64,000 nt of DNA from Cladopsammia gracilis (GCA_022457155.1 JAJGOT010000509.1:486501-550500), one strand, 5' to 3'; counted from the first letter of the stretch, positions 17,812-30,196 are shown. Notes: a model not told the origin generated them from the letters alone. A program made the numbers and translations.

Positions 17812-18008
17812 TTCTCTATTTTCGAATTGCCCATAATACACTTTGTTTGCCCCCCAAATTTTGCATAAACTATTGTTTATAAATGCTCTTGGGAGGACTG
17901 CATATTCTCAAGAGCATTTCAAAACAATAGTTTATCTGAAAATTTGGGGGGCGGGAGGGGGGGGGGGGTGCAAACAAAGTGTATTTTGGGTAATTCGAAA
18001 ATAGAGAA
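17812..18008. mobile_element. Palindromic MITE with G-rich arm
   Basis: TTCTCTATTTTCGAATT at the left pairs with its reverse complement at the right. Homology of the arms continues through ACACTTTGTTTGC and a C run / G run pair to a centre near AATGCTCTTG. The right arm carries a G run of uneven length. Confidence 0.8.
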
Positions 18009-18249
18009 CTGAGGCATAGAGCAATGAAAAGACATGAAGTAAAATCGTGGTGTTTCGGGGTAGCCTGATGACGTAATTCTTTAATTTCGTAATTCTTTAA
18101 TTTGGTCGCTCTAGATTTTTTGTTGAGAATGAGCAGTTCTCGGGGTTGGGGGCCGGGGGGGGGGGGGGGGTCCCAAATGAAAAATGCGGGGATGCTCATC
18201 GGAAATTTGGAATTTAACCCCTAAAGGAGACCAATCTGCGCGTGGCTCA

Positions 18250-18682
18250 AGCTTGTTTTTTATTTTATTTTATTTTTATTTTTCCACACAAGTAATAACA
18301 AAGAAGAATACAATAGAATAATTTAAATAATTTACAAAGAAAAAGTGTCGGGGAGAACGAAAAGAAATCATAAAGCTTATAAGTGTTTCGGTCTCCCCAA
18401 TCAACAAAGTTGACTTAACAAATAATTAAATTAGTTTGTAACATGGCGTTGAGTCGCTGAATAAGTAAAACTAATTTTTTTCTTAAGGGCTGTCTTAAAA
18501 GAGCAAATTCGCTGTCAAGGGAGTTATAAAATTTGGGTCCTTGGAAAAACACAGAAACAGGAAAATTTCTTAACATTTGTTCGACGATAGTAGATGTAAG
18601 GCGTGAGCTTCAAGTATTGTAGGTGTGAAATTGGTTGTTTTTAAGAAATTTGTTATAAAATCTTGGTGGTAAGGATGAGGTG
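18250..18682 (-). mobile_element. LINE 3' end with (TAAAA)n tail
   Basis: Minus strand: a degenerate reading frame with FFQGPKFYNSL-like sequence resembles the C-terminal end of LINE reverse transcriptases, followed by a 3' untranslated stretch and a TAAAA-rich tail at 18255-18285. It is abutted at 18683 by the next element. Confidence 0.55.
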
Positions 18683-21648
18683 TTGAAGCCACAAATGTAA
18701 TAATTGACCACAAATGTAATAAAGCCCTCAAATGTAATAAGGATTGGGATAAACTACGGCTCGAGTTAGGATCCGAGTTAGGATCCGAGTTAGGATCCCA
18801 CCTGAGGATCCTTCCAAAACATTCCAGCAGGGTGTACGCATATGGCATGCGCCACACTCCTTGGCTCATCCCTTAAATTCATTGCTTTTTATTAGGTGTG
18901 GGATGCCCAACACTTGCTGCCACCCCCTTTATATTACCTTTGCAGGGTGTGTCGCTGCCACCCTTAGTTTAGTCCAGGGTGCACCCAACAACCTTGGTCC
19001 CATTTACTGCCGAACATTGTGTGGTTCTCTTGTGTATTTACTTATAAGCGGGAAAGTTGTTAACTTGACTCTGTGCTAATCCGGCTTCACGCATTCTCGA
19101 ATGACCTAAAGCGCCGTGTGAAAAGATCATTGAAGATCAGAGATCACCGATTATTTTAGGGGCAGAGGCTTTTGACAGATAGCCAAAATAAGAACCACCT
19201 ACTGTTTCACATATTCGCATCACGATTTCGCATTCCGTTTTATTGAGCCGCGAGCGGCACTTTGTTTGAGAATTTGTTTCATTTTATTGCTTCGTTTGAC
19301 AATAGTAAATTTAAATGACTTCTTCGTCAGTATTTGAACCATGTGCGATGTTGTCCTTTCTGCGAGGTACATAGACTTCAGGAGTAAATATAACTTTTCA
19401 ACATCTCCAGAAGTGGAGACCTGGATATCCGTATGGACTGAATAAATTCTCCTCTTAAGTACAATTGTACGCGTTCAAATTCTGATTGTCTGGTTATAAA
19501 TCGGGTTGACAAACCTACACGACTCCTGTTGTGTGACCATTGTATTGTTTTAAGCCTTCCAGCATGTCTTTAAGCGACTCTCTGTAAAAATAGACAGGCT
19601 AAACACTATTACCACTCGTCGCTAAAAAGTATTTAAAAAGCATAAAGCTTTCCCATTAAGACTGAAGAGAGAAATGCGCCTTTAGATCAGTTATGAATTT
19701 GTTCTCTTCGTTGATTTGGATCTTTTGATCTCGGCGGATTATCTCTCAAATTGTTGATAGGATGATTTCATGCTGTACAAAGCCATTCAATTAATATATA
19801 TAGATAAGCTGTTGCTAGAGGTATATCTCATGAATATTGGTAACGTTCAAAAGTTTTAGCCGTTTATATATCGCTTTATTAGCGGATCGAAAGGGCGCGC
19901 CTATATTACTATTGGTCCAGAGATTCTGGCCAATTAGGTAAGTCTTGTGCAAATTTCGATCCGGCATGAATGATACCGAGAACCCATCTCCATCATTCCT
20001 CTTAACAGAATCGGCAACTGAAGATATCCATACGATAGGATCGAAACCGCGGACTTGCCTGACCATCATGTCTCAAAGCATACTGACAACTGAGGGACTA
20101 TTGCTAGTCCCCGAAAAAGCTGGCGTAAGCAATGACGTTGACGTAGACATGGAGCTAACAGACAAACAAAAGAATCCTGCCTTTTGTTACGCAATACCAC
20201 CCATCAATACCTAACCTAAAACAAATACTCGTAAAAAACTGGCATTTAATAGAACAACAACCATTGCTCAAAGAAATATACAAAGAACCTCCTCTAATAT
20301 ATATCGTACAAAAGGGGTAGGTCGCTCAAAGATATACTCGTGAGATCAAAACTATAAAAACAGCTAAAACACGTGCGCGAGAGTCGTGTAGGCATGTCAA
20401 CTTATTTTTATCACTGTTTAGGGATCCCAAGATGCATGATTAATTAAATGAGGGATTCTATGGTAGGGAGGGGAGGAGGGAGGGTGAGTTTTTTTGTGAG
20501 TTGTTTTTTAGGGAATTTTTTTTTCTTTTTTGAGTTTTTTGAGGGATCCTAACTCGGATCCTAACTCGGATCCTAACTCGAATCCTAACTCGGATCCTAA
20601 CTCGAATCCTAACTCGGATCCTAACTCGGATCCTAACTCGAGAAATAGCTAACCTCATAAGGATTGATCACAAATGTAATAAAGCCCTCAAATGTAATAC
20701 GAATTGACCACAAATGTAATAATGGATTTTACCGTGCGTTCTTCAGTTTGCACAGCAGGGTTACCAGCCCTAAGTTGTGAGGACCAGGATTTGGCCAGTC
20801 ATGCATATCTTTCTCGGACAACCAAACTTGAACAAACTGAAGTTGTCTATGTAGTGTGTTGGACGTCATCTGTCATTCACGTGACCAAACCTGAAGTTGC
20901 TATTATCTCAACTAAACATTTTCTAGTACGGAACCAAGGCCCAGTTATAAAATGTAAACGAAGTAATGTTCGGAGTCGAGTGAATAGCTGTCAAGTTAAA
21001 AGAAACGTTTATTCACATTTCACAACCTGAACGAACGTAAGCAATTATTTATGCTAGCCTCTTGTCATTTCATTTCAGTTCACTGAGGTCTAAGCGGTAT
21101 ACCACGTCATCGGTGACTTGTTCAATCCCGAAGTAACAACTACAATACTGAAGAGCGCCTCGCAACCAGACTTTGTAAAATTTTGTCAAATAAACTGCGT
21201 ACTACTTTCAGCTGGCTACTCTACCATTTCAGAGGCAAATAAAATCTCCGTAACATCACCCAGTAGCAGTACCTCTATATGAAACAGTATAAACTACACT
21301 GATAGACAGGATACCGGTGTACAACCGGTTTAGTGACAATCAACTCACAGAGAGAACACTTAGTGCGACCGAAGGGTATGCCACTTAAAAGTAATTTATA
21401 TAAAGTTCAAAGTTTAATTGTTCAAATCGCCCTCCTTTTTGTAAAAGCATGCGCACACAAATGATACGAGTCCCACATACGGTAATGCATGCAATCAGAA
21501 GCTTAAACTAACAATTTCAACAGCAAACAAGCATTAATAATTTCCTTAAGGCGAATCAGAGAAGGGCTTTATTACATTTGTGGTCATTCCTTATTACATT
21601 TGAGGGCTTTATTGCATTTGTGGTCAATTATTACATTTGTGGCTTCAA
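18683..21648. mobile_element. TIR element with ACAAATGTAATA subterminal repeats
   Basis: The termini read TTGAAGCCACAAATGTAATA and onward for about 60 bp, inverted at 21648, with ACAAATGTAATA repeated three to four times per end (one copy ACAAATGCAATA). A further block of the same words lies inside at 20664-20724. The interior has several unrecognised ORFs (about 19945-20214 and 20704-21030, +) and GAGTTAGGATCC repeats near both ends. No transposase is recognised, so it is probably non-autonomous. Confidence 0.65.
20541..20642. repeat. 12-bp GGATCCTAACTC minisatellite
   Basis: Eight copies of GGATCCTAACTC/GAATCCTAACTC. Three copies in the opposite orientation lie at 18760-18800. Confidence 0.9.
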
Positions 21649-21696
21649 TGTTGGATATAACAGCATGGTCATGAAACTTCGCATGCCACTCTAAAC

Positions 21697-22104
21697 ATAA
21701 CATAACATAACATAACATAACATGACATAAAATAACATAACATAACATAACATAACATAAAATAAAATAACATGACATAACATAAAATAAAATAACATGA
21801 CATAACATAACATGACATAACATGACATAACATAACATAACATAACATAACATGACATGACATGACATAACATAACATAACATGACATGACATAACATAA
21901 CATAACATAACATAACATGACATGACATAACATAACATGACATGACATAACATAACATGACATGACATAACATAACATAACATAACATAACATAACATAA
22001 CATGACATAACATAACATAACATGACATAACATAACATGACATAACATAACATGACATAACATGACATGACATGACATGACGTGACATGACATGACATGA
22101 CATG
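21697..22104. repeat. Expanded pentanucleotide array (CATAA/CATGA)n
   Basis: About 80 pentamers, mixing CATAA, CATGA and AATAA. It continues the 3' tail of the LINE at 22105-22505 and is far longer than the seven-unit tail of the sister copy at 12413. Frames running through it encode only Cys/His/Val/Met repeats and are not genes. Confidence 0.9.
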
Positions 22105-22505
22105 AACTTTATTTCTACTCAAAATTACAGAGTAGCCCAAAAATAAAGGCTAATATCTTAGTATAAAAAAATAAAAATGAAAAAGAAGGAAAAATCTATT
22201 TACATTAAAAAAATCTAATTTACATCTATTTACACGAAGAATGTCAATATACCATTATGTCTGAAAGGAGATTACTTTCAGGAGTCTTCCAAAACCAGTT
22301 AAAGTAGGCTCAAATCTTACATTATTAGGTAGGGAGTTCCAGGTCTTAGATGCAAAGTAACGAAAGGAGTTAAGACAATAAGTAGTGGTGAGAGGTTTAC
22401 ATAGTGATAAAATATTAGTGCCTCTAAAAAAGTATTCTGACTGACGCAGAGTAAGCATGTCTCTAACTACGATATTTAGGAAAACTATCATAATTCAAAC
22501 ATTAG
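22105..22505 (-). pseudogene. LINE reverse transcriptase C-terminal remnant, copy 2
   Basis: Minus frame 22491 to 22255 holds SFRYFASKTWNSLPNNVRFE, the tail typical of CR1/L2-like reverse transcriptases. 5'-truncated, no catalytic region. Confidence 0.65.
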
Positions 22506-22627
22506 CCATCAAACGACACTTTTGATGGCTAAAAATGCCGGCGTTCCTTGCTGAACACCCTAAGCGATACCAAAATCCGTAATATCACCCCTGAAAGAGA
22601 CGACGAGCATTTCCTTACTTCTTATAT

Positions 22628-22919
22628 GAGGGTGTGTTATATTGGAAAATCCGGATTTCGATTTTGATACCGGATTTCTAAATCTAAATCCGGATTTCGA
22701 TTTTGATACCGGATTTCTAAATCTAAATCCGGATTTCGATTTTGATACCGGATTTCTAAATCTAAATCCGAATTTCGTATTTCCCATTGTTCATGGAAAT
22801 CCATCGCGGAGAAGGATTTGGGTGCATCGAAATCCGTTTTCGGATTTTGCGTTTTATTAGGAATTCCGAAATCGGGATTTCACAATCCGAAAACGGATTT
22901 CCCAATGGAATGCACTGCC
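22628..22919. mobile_element. AATCCGG MITE, copy 2 with 39-bp internal repeats
   Basis: Same right end as 12971-13194. The left part is expanded to three copies of a 39-bp unit (GGATTTCGATTTTGATACC and onward). Confidence 0.7.
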
Positions 22920-23639
22920 TTAGAGTCCAATCCCCGGGTGCAAAAGCAGCACGGCGCTACCGTCGGCGCGTCTGGTCGCCTCGTGTATGCCGACCTATAA
23001 TTTTAACAATCCAATGCGGCTTTCGAAATATCATTTCTCTTTATGAGTTGTCGTGTATTTGTTTTATTACACCTTGTGAGAAATTGTTTAAACATCAAGG
23101 CGAAACAAATGTTCCATTCATTATTTTTACAACATTTTCCATGTTATAATGTTTTGCGTATTATCTTGGTTTTCATCGCAAGAGGAAAACAGCTTGCGTA
23201 CTCTTCCTTTCTTTGTTATACGGTTATTTAGTTGTGTTTTACCATTTTATTTGTAAAATTTTCTTAAAGCAGTAGAGCAAAAAACAATTTAATATTTTAT
23301 TAATTTCCAGTGTGTCTATTTTTAATATTCGGAACGGCCTGCATCTCTATTATTATTTATTGCTTTGAGAATTTGACGCGCGGAAATCTGCATATTGTGC
23401 ATCATTCAATTAGATCTGAAAAAAGTAAACTATCTTTCCTATGAAATCGCCACACATTGTTTTAAAAATGTAGTTTTCAGACTTTCTAGTCTTCATTGGC
23501 TATTCTAATACCCCCATTCTGCTTGACATTGTATTGACGGTGAAATGAGAAAATGGATGTTGGAGGTGGTGTTTGTAACTGACCGCATGGCATTTGGACA
23601 GTAAATCAAAGGCTCCTGTGAGCCAACCCGTGAATAAGG

Positions 23640-24075
23640 ATTGGTAACGCGTAACGCAATATTGCGGTAAGCTTGTGTTTTTATACTGACACGGTTCGAT
23701 ATATATTTTTTTAAAATTAAACGTAACGACTTTTGAATAACGGAAAAAAAAAGGTTCACGGCGACTGCTGCCTGATTGCCATATAAACATGAGCAACGCC
23801 ACTAGGCCACGAAAATCCACGATAATTCGAAGGGTAAAATTTTATTATTTCAACGTAGATATGCGGTAAAACGCGTATTAAAATCCATTCCAAGTCTGCA
23901 GCTCGGTTTTCATTTTGCATTAAAAGACTCCAAATGCGAAACATCTTTAAGCTTATTGGTGTTTATATTCGTTTACTACAAATTAGTTAATGTTATCGCT
24001 GGATTCAAGTTGTTCTTGCCACGCAACGCATTCGTAACAAAACATTGCGTCACTAAGTTTACGGCTGAGTGATGG
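23640..24075. repeat. Block A end, third copy
   Basis: Matches 10650-11088 and 16795-17235 (ACGCGTATTAAAATCCATT, ATCGCTGGATTCAAGTTGTT). It follows block C copy 2, the same order (C then A) as at 12.4-17.2 kb, which suggests C and A are parts of one larger repeated unit. It ends in a 13-bp GCGCTCGCGTTTC tandem repeat at 24115-24163. Confidence 0.75.
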
Positions 24076-24544
24076 AACGCGTCTCGCCTTTCTCGCGTGG
24101 GGTGATTTTTACGCGCGCTCGCGTTTCGCGCTCGCGTTTCGCGCTCGCGTTTCGCGCTCGCTCTACAATCCCTGAGGAAAAATGAGGGACTACTCGTAGT
24201 CTAAGAGAGTGAGAACTCGAGAACATAACGGTCACATTACAATTTTTGAAGTGGGGATAACGGAACCCTGCAGTCCCTTCTGCGCATGCACTGTTTGGTG
24301 AAACTCTCACGATGGAATGTCAGTTTACATTCCACTTTATTGCAGAAAACATCCATTGAATGCGTTACTGGTGATGTTCTTCTTAGATTGCTGGAACACC
24401 GCTTCTTTTGAACTCATCGACAGTAGAACAGACGCGTACTCTCCCGGTTTGCATTAGATTCCATCCGCCTTAACCACCTCGGACATCTTACTGAGACTTA
24501 TATAACGGAGTAACTGGTAAGCTTTCAAGGTTGGGGTTAGCAGT

Positions 24545-24800
24545 TTATATAGTTAAATTTACACATAAACGTAACAACCCGAGAAGCTAGGTGGTACTCT
24601 GGTGCGGTACGCTATGTAAGCCTAACCGTAGCTGAGGTTACAGGTTCAATCCTGAGTGGGGATTTTATATTTTTCTTTTTACACTTAAACATTTATTGAA
24701 AATAAAATTTTAAGTGTCGATATTACGTTATATAATTCTCAATAAGTGTCCGAGGTGGTTTAGGCAGATGGGATCTAATGCTGACCTACTCTCCCAAGCT
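24545..24800 (+). mobile_element. tRNA-derived SINE, copy 1
   Basis: A Pol III B-box-like GGTTCAATCC at 24643-24652 sits in a tRNA-like context (GAGGTTACAGGTTCAATCCT, GAGTGGGGATTTT), followed by a tail shared with 53105-53330 (GTCGATATTACGTTATA, AATAAGTGTCCGAGGTG). The A box is not clear. Confidence 0.6.
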
Positions 24801-26154
24801 TTCCCATCCATGATGGCGGACATTTCTTGATATATCAACAACAATGGCTTAGCAGTATATGAATATTCCATAAAACGATTCAACACAAAAGAAAAAGTTA
24901 AGGTAACAATGGATAAAAAGAACGAGGTATTGTTGTATTTAATTTCGTTGTTGATATATCGAGAAGTTACCGACATTCAGCGTCTGATAAAAAATTGAAA
25001 TTTGCGTCATGTAAGTAGTCAGAGAATGTAACGTATGGTCAAAATCAAAACAAAAAATGCAAACAATGTCCAAGCATGCGCACTAGGGACTCCAGGCTCT
25101 CTTCAAGTGATAAAAATTTTAATTAATGATTTCTATTGCGCAACTAGCACACTAGTATCATCAATTGCGCATTACAATTCTGCCTGCATGTCGGCGATTT
25201 AACGGCAGTTTGATACGATTTTGAAATCAAAATTGTGTTCACATTTTGGCAGACCCAAATAAAATATTGGAGTCGGGTTTTGATTACCTTTTAAACAGGA
25301 GCCCGTGGTTCTAAACAATTGACGTTATAAATGGCGATGGAATGTTTGTTTATGACGTCATCATGGCGCGCGCTCGACAGCAACGCTGTGCAAACGACGG
25401 ATGAGTTATAATTCCTGAAAGCCACGATGTGAAACATATAGGAAGGGATGTGTTGGTTCCTGAAAATGAGGCTTGGAAGGTAAGTTGAAATGTTTATGTA
25501 AAGTGTTTTTTAAGTCTAGAACATATCCACGATAAGCTTATATATTCGTTCAATTCGCATTAGGTTTTCAAGGTTAAGCAAATTTTGACAACAACGTTTA
25601 ATGTAGTTCAGTTTTTGTTTTTCAAGCCTTGTATTGTAAGACTAAGCGGTGTATGATGACTGTATGACGTTCTAAATGTTTGCCTAAACAATATTTTTTT
25701 TAATCGTGCCTTGCCCTGCAAATGAGAATAATTTTTGTGCTAGTTTAGGACGACCTTTAAGACGTTTTTAGCGCAATCTTGTGCGCGGAAAGTCGATGCT
25801 GTGTAACATGAAGCGAAAGATTTTCAGCGCACTTTTTGCGTTGCAAACACGTTGCGAGTTTCCAAATCAGCATAAAAAAGTTACACATCTCAGCGAATCG
25901 TCAGCGCTTTGTTATACGGCGTCGGCTTTTGGTGTGAAAGACAAACATTGCACATCCTAACTTAGTAGAATTTAGCAAGCCAAATTGAAAAATCAAAAAT
26001 CGAAATTTCTAAAACACTTGGCTGGTTTGGCGAGCTAAACTTTTCCCTTTGATGAAAGTGAATAAGCAAGTAAAGAAATAAGTAAAATAAATAAATGTCT
26101 ACGTAATGTTAATTGCTTAAAATCAATATAAGTAACTGCTTAATGCTGCCTTAA
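24801..26154. other. Intergenic, possible first exon only
   Basis: Contains a short inverted pair (CTTGATATATCAACAAC near 24827 and its complement near 24950). At about 25480 a sequence ending GGCTTGGAAG is followed by GTAAGTTG, a good donor, and could be a first exon joined to 26839, but no coding frame supports this. Confidence 0.25.
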
Positions 26155-26575
26155 GGCTGGTTCCCACTAGCGACGGCAGCGGAAGTAGAACTGGAAGTGG
26201 AATCGCAAACCTCTAATTTCATTGGACCTGGGTATGACGCAGCTCTATTGTTTTTGGGCTAGGGATCATTGTTGTGTTGTTTGTTCTATTATTTTCTCAG
26301 CCAATCAGAGAAGAGCTGCATACCGCCCCAAGTTACCTGTACGATCTAGTGGAAATTAAAACGACGGATATGATGCAGAAGTGGAATCGGAAGAAAAAAG
26401 AAAGCGTCTGATCCTACCTATTTCGATTCCGATCCCGATCCCGATTCCGATTCCGATTAAGATTCCGATTCCGATTCTGATTGCGACTCCTTTTTCTATT
26501 TACACCACAAAGTAAGGCTCCTTACACTTCCGACCCCGATTCCGCTCCCGATTACTCGCTAGCGGGAACCAGCTT
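26155..26575. mobile_element. TTAA-flanked TIR element with CCGATT repeats
   Basis: TTAA at 26151-26154 and 26576-26579 flank inverted ends (GCTGGTTCCC-ACTAGCGA / GCTGGTTCCC-GCTAGCGA). TTAA duplication is the piggyBac-superfamily hallmark. The interior has CCGATT hexamers, and a ~100-bp segment (CCTCTAATTTCATTGGACCT) also found at 61117-61215. Confidence 0.7.
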
Positions 26576-26838
26576 TTAACGGAGTGTATTCGAAGGCGAA
26601 TGCTTTACATCTGTGGGTAGTTCATTTAACAGTTGCGCTCCACTGCAGCTACAACACATTTTGGGGATATTCGCTGCACGACAGGCAAAGCGTAAAATAA
26701 TTAGTAAGGCATAATCAGCGTTAATTACAATTTAACGAACTGGACCAGCTCCGCGCACGTCGTCAAAATCACACCCTATCTTTACGCCTGCTACAAAGTC
26801 TCCGTATCATTTACTAATAGACTTCGTTGTTTATTCAG

Positions 26839-27243
26839 GCGAAGAAAGGCCGCAGAACAGACAGCGGAGAGTCTGAAAAAGTCCATGCGCGACTCTTTGA
26901 ACAAAATTTCGTCGTCCGTGTCAACGGTTATCGGAGGAAATAACAGGAAGGCTGGGCAACCAGACCGTCCCGTTGGAAGAAGTTCTGGGGCAGCTGGACC
27001 GAAAGGGCCTGGAATCGGACGAGGGGCTGGAAAGGGATCGGGAATCGGGAGACGAAGATCACGGGGTGGGGGCGTTGGATCAGGAAGAGGAACAGGGAGA
27101 CCCCAAAGCGACCTTATACCCCAAGGGTAAACACTCCACTTGCCAGCCTAAAAACAACGCCACAGAAGGAAAAACCAAATGCTGCTAAGGCAAAACAAAA
27201 GACCAAAAAACAAAAACAGAAGAAAGGCAAAGATACAAGCGCG
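26839..27243 (+). pseudogene. Possible exon or decayed coding segment
   Basis: Bounded by TTTATTCAG and GCG|GTAAGTG, plausible splice sites. Three frames are open in succession: a helical basic piece (AAEQTAESLKKSMRDSLNKI), then an acidic one (LEEVLGQLDRKGLESDEG and onward), then a Lys-rich end (KAKQKTKKQKQKKGKDTSA). Each looks protein-like only in its own part, as expected of one protein with two frameshifts. No family is recognised. It may instead be non-coding. Confidence 0.3.
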
Positions 27244-27379
27244 GTAAGTGCGAATGTTATAAACAAGACAATAACATTGTCATTCCTTTTGTAGAGATGA
27301 CCTTCGATGTCACTTTAACCAGGATCTGGTATCCTGCTTTAACCCTATCTGACCTGCGCGTTTTTGAATTTCTGAGCCT

Positions 27380-27417
27380 GGGGGGAAAGGGGGGGGGGGG
27401 GGGGGGAGGGAGGGGAC
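27380..27417. repeat. G-rich tract
   Basis: Runs of up to 17 G. The preceding words TTTGAATTTCTGAGCCTGG recur before the G tract at 58620, so both belong to one dispersed repeat. Confidence 0.8.
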
Positions 27418-27461
27418 ACCAATCGTGACTTGCTTACTTTGGTTTTGGTTTTACGAGACTT

Positions 27462-27744
27462 AGAGCGATTTTCAATTGAGTGTCGAAAGCAATTTGGCAA
27501 TTGCTTTTGTTTTGCATTGCTACGCTTTGTGATTGGCTAAAAAATCTCGCGCCACTTTATTAACCAATCAGAAGAAAAACCAAAACCAATCGTGTCTTGC
27601 TCGCACGCGTTTTCCCGCGCTTGGCGCCCGCTACATGCATTTGCTTCGAGTTCTGATTGGTTCATCGGATTGTCTACGAGTTCTGTGATTGGTCAGATTA
27701 ATTACTTTGGTTTTGGTTTTACGACACTTAATTGAAAACCGCTC
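27462..27744 (+). mobile_element. 280-bp MITE family, copy 1
   Basis: Termini AGAGCGNTTTTCAATTGAGT and the inverse. Internal landmarks are TGCTACGCTTTGTGATTGGC, CGCGTTTTCCCGCGCTTGGC and TTCTGATTGGTTCA. This copy is full length. Confidence 0.85.
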
Positions 27745-27867
27745 CATAACTAATATGTAGTAGTTGTTGTTATTTTAGTATCTCGCACGTCTTGCCGAGT
27801 AATGGAAAGATTTGCACAAACATGACTTTATAAGGTCCCTTCAACTAACAGAAAATTGGGCGATTTT

Positions 27868-28010
27868 TTTTTTGGTTTTCGCGCATGGCGGCGGCTACAT
27901 GTATTTGAATTGCTACTAGTTCTTATTGGTTCATTGGATTGTCTGCGTCTGTTGTGATTGCATGGTCAGAGGTATTACTTTTGTTTTGGTTTTACGACAC
28001 TTAATTGAAA
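27868..28010 (+). mobile_element. 280-bp MITE family, copy 2 (3' part)
   Basis: Right half only, from GCGGCGGCTACATGTATTTG to ACACTTAATTGAAAA. Confidence 0.7.
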
Positions 28011-28532
28011 AAAAATATGCAAATTCATAATTGACATAATGTTTATCAGTCGTCTTTGGTTTCCAGTTTTGAAGCAAAGTTAGAAGAGAGGAAAGGTGAT
28101 ATTTTGCTAACATATGCTAAATATGTCTCGGGGCAAAGTACCTCTGTTTTCTCGGTCTCTCGTTAACACGTTAAGCACTTTGTTCAACCAATCCCGGTTC
28201 GCTAAATTGCTTCACTGTATTACAGTTGTTCATTCAATCAGATTACTACATTTTTTGGATTTCAACTTCATAATGACAAGGCCATGTGTTCATAAAAATC
28301 AGCTTTATCCTGTTCACAGGCTAATCAGCTTGTACTACGTAATGTTCCTTTCTTTAAAAGCGAATCTGAGGCGAAGAAAGGTTATATTTTGTCATGATAT
28401 GTCTAACATATCTGGGCAAAGTATCTCCATTTTTCGAGCTCTCATTAACAAGGTATTAATTTAATCTTAATTAAGTTCAAGCAAAAGCCGTTTCCCTAAA
28501 TTGCTTCACCTATATTAAGGTTTCAGAATTTT

Positions 28533-28765
28533 AGAGCGGTTTTGCTTTGGTTTTGCATTGCTACGCTTTGTGATTGGCTAAAAAATCTTGCGCCACTTTC
28601 TCAACCAATCAGAAGTAAAACCAAAACCAATCGAGACTTGCTTGCACGCGTTTTCATGTATTTGCTTGGAGTTCTGATTGGTTCATTGGATTATCTGTGT
28701 CTGTTGTGTTGGTAAGAGTAATTACTATGGTTTTGGTTTTACTAAACTCAATTGAAAACCACTCT
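28533..28765 (+). mobile_element. 280-bp MITE family, copy 3
   Basis: Both ends present, with a deletion of the CCCGCGCTTGGCGCC region. Confidence 0.8.
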
Positions 28766-28965
28766 TATATTTCAACTTCATAATTACAAGGCCGTGTATT
28801 CGAACAAATCAGCTTTAACTTTGTGATGTGAAGTGAATCTGAGGCGAGGAAAGGATATATTTTGTCAAGATATGTGTAACATATCTGGGCAAAGTATCTC
28901 TATTTCTCGAGCTCTCATTAACAAGGTATTAACGAAGTAATTTTAATTATTTTTTTCTCAGAGCG

Positions 28966-30196
28966 CGAGCGGGCGGAATTCTGCGAATCCTGCAATTTGA
29001 TTGGTTCCGGGAGCGGGCGGAAATTTTCGATCTTGCCCGCTCACTCTACGATTCCGCCCGGGTTGCGTAGTTGCATAATCACAATTTTAAGCTTGTGAGC
29101 CCTGGTATTATTGAATTTTCTCGTCAAATATGGACCCAGACGAAAGCTACCAAAGCGAAAGCGAATTTTATTAGCTAGGTAAAATATTTAACGACACAAA
29201 TGAAGAAAACAATGAAGAAAACCCGCAAAGTTTCACCATGCATGGCTGACATCGGCTGACAAAGATCCGAAAACACGCTAAAGCTCTTAACGCTTCAACG
29301 AGGTATCAAAAAGACGCAATGAAGAAAGAGATTAAACTAAGTGGATAGAGAAATCAGCCGTAAAATTAAAGGCCAATGTTATTCCTCGAAAAGGCGAGTA
29401 CAAGTTTGGATTTTATGATTTGTTGATTTTATAGTTTGTTCGGCGTTTGTTGTTGTTTTTTACAAAGCGACACAGTTTGTGGCTTAAAAAATCAGTGATT
29501 AGACAATCAAGCGCTTGTTTACAAAGGTTTTGACTGCATTTGATTTAAGTGTTCTTATTTTTCCGGTTTTGTTTTTTCTTCTAATCGAGATTCTGTGAAA
29601 TTTCATTACTGAGTGTTGCTTAAATTTGTCATTCCAGTTTTGTACTGGCTTGTTTTCAGTTAATTTATACGCATTTTCGCGATCGGATTTTACGAGATAA
29701 TTCGTACTTTCACTACATTGCTCGGTTAGTATGCTTATATTCCACAGTTTTTGCGTTCTTTTATCTAAATTCTGTAATTTTTCATTCAAGAAGATATGAT
29801 TTTTAAATAAATATAGCTCAGTTTAAGCTTTCGCACTGCTATATGAATGAATTACGCTCGACTTTCCATTTGTAGAAAATTTGAAAAGTTTTTAAAGTTA
29901 ATCTTCAGCTTTCCACGGCTTCGCTGTAGGCTAGAACATTTCTCGATCCTCACCGCAGACAAACACAACAGCCGTTTATTCTACCGAGAGAAATAAACTG
30001 ATAGAAATTAGTTCACTTTGTAAAGTAAGTTTTTTTGTTTCTGAATGAAAAAGTTGTGAAGATTACCGAGTTACTTTGCACGCGTTGTGTCAGTTTTGCT
30101 TTACGCGGCGCGTAAAGAAATTACTTGGAAAGCTGTACAAGTATATCAAGATTTTCTCGGCAAATCACAGAATTGAAGTAAGAAAAAAATAAATAA
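28966..30196. other. No gene recognised
   Basis: Begins with two GAGCGGGCGGAA words. A short plus frame near 29130 (MDPDESYQSESEFY) and a 96-aa minus frame (29789-29499, charged, NEKLQNLDKRTQKLW) are open but unrecognised; both could be transposon relics. Confidence 0.3.

Noticed and set aside
21584..22140. Frames of 150-170 codons encoding MSCHVMLCYV repeats
   Set aside because: Direct translation of the (CATGA/CATAA)n microsatellite in three frames.
24590..24662. tRNA gene at the GGTTCAATCC site
   Set aside because: A clear A box and paired acceptor stem are missing; it recurs as a dispersed repeat with a common tail.
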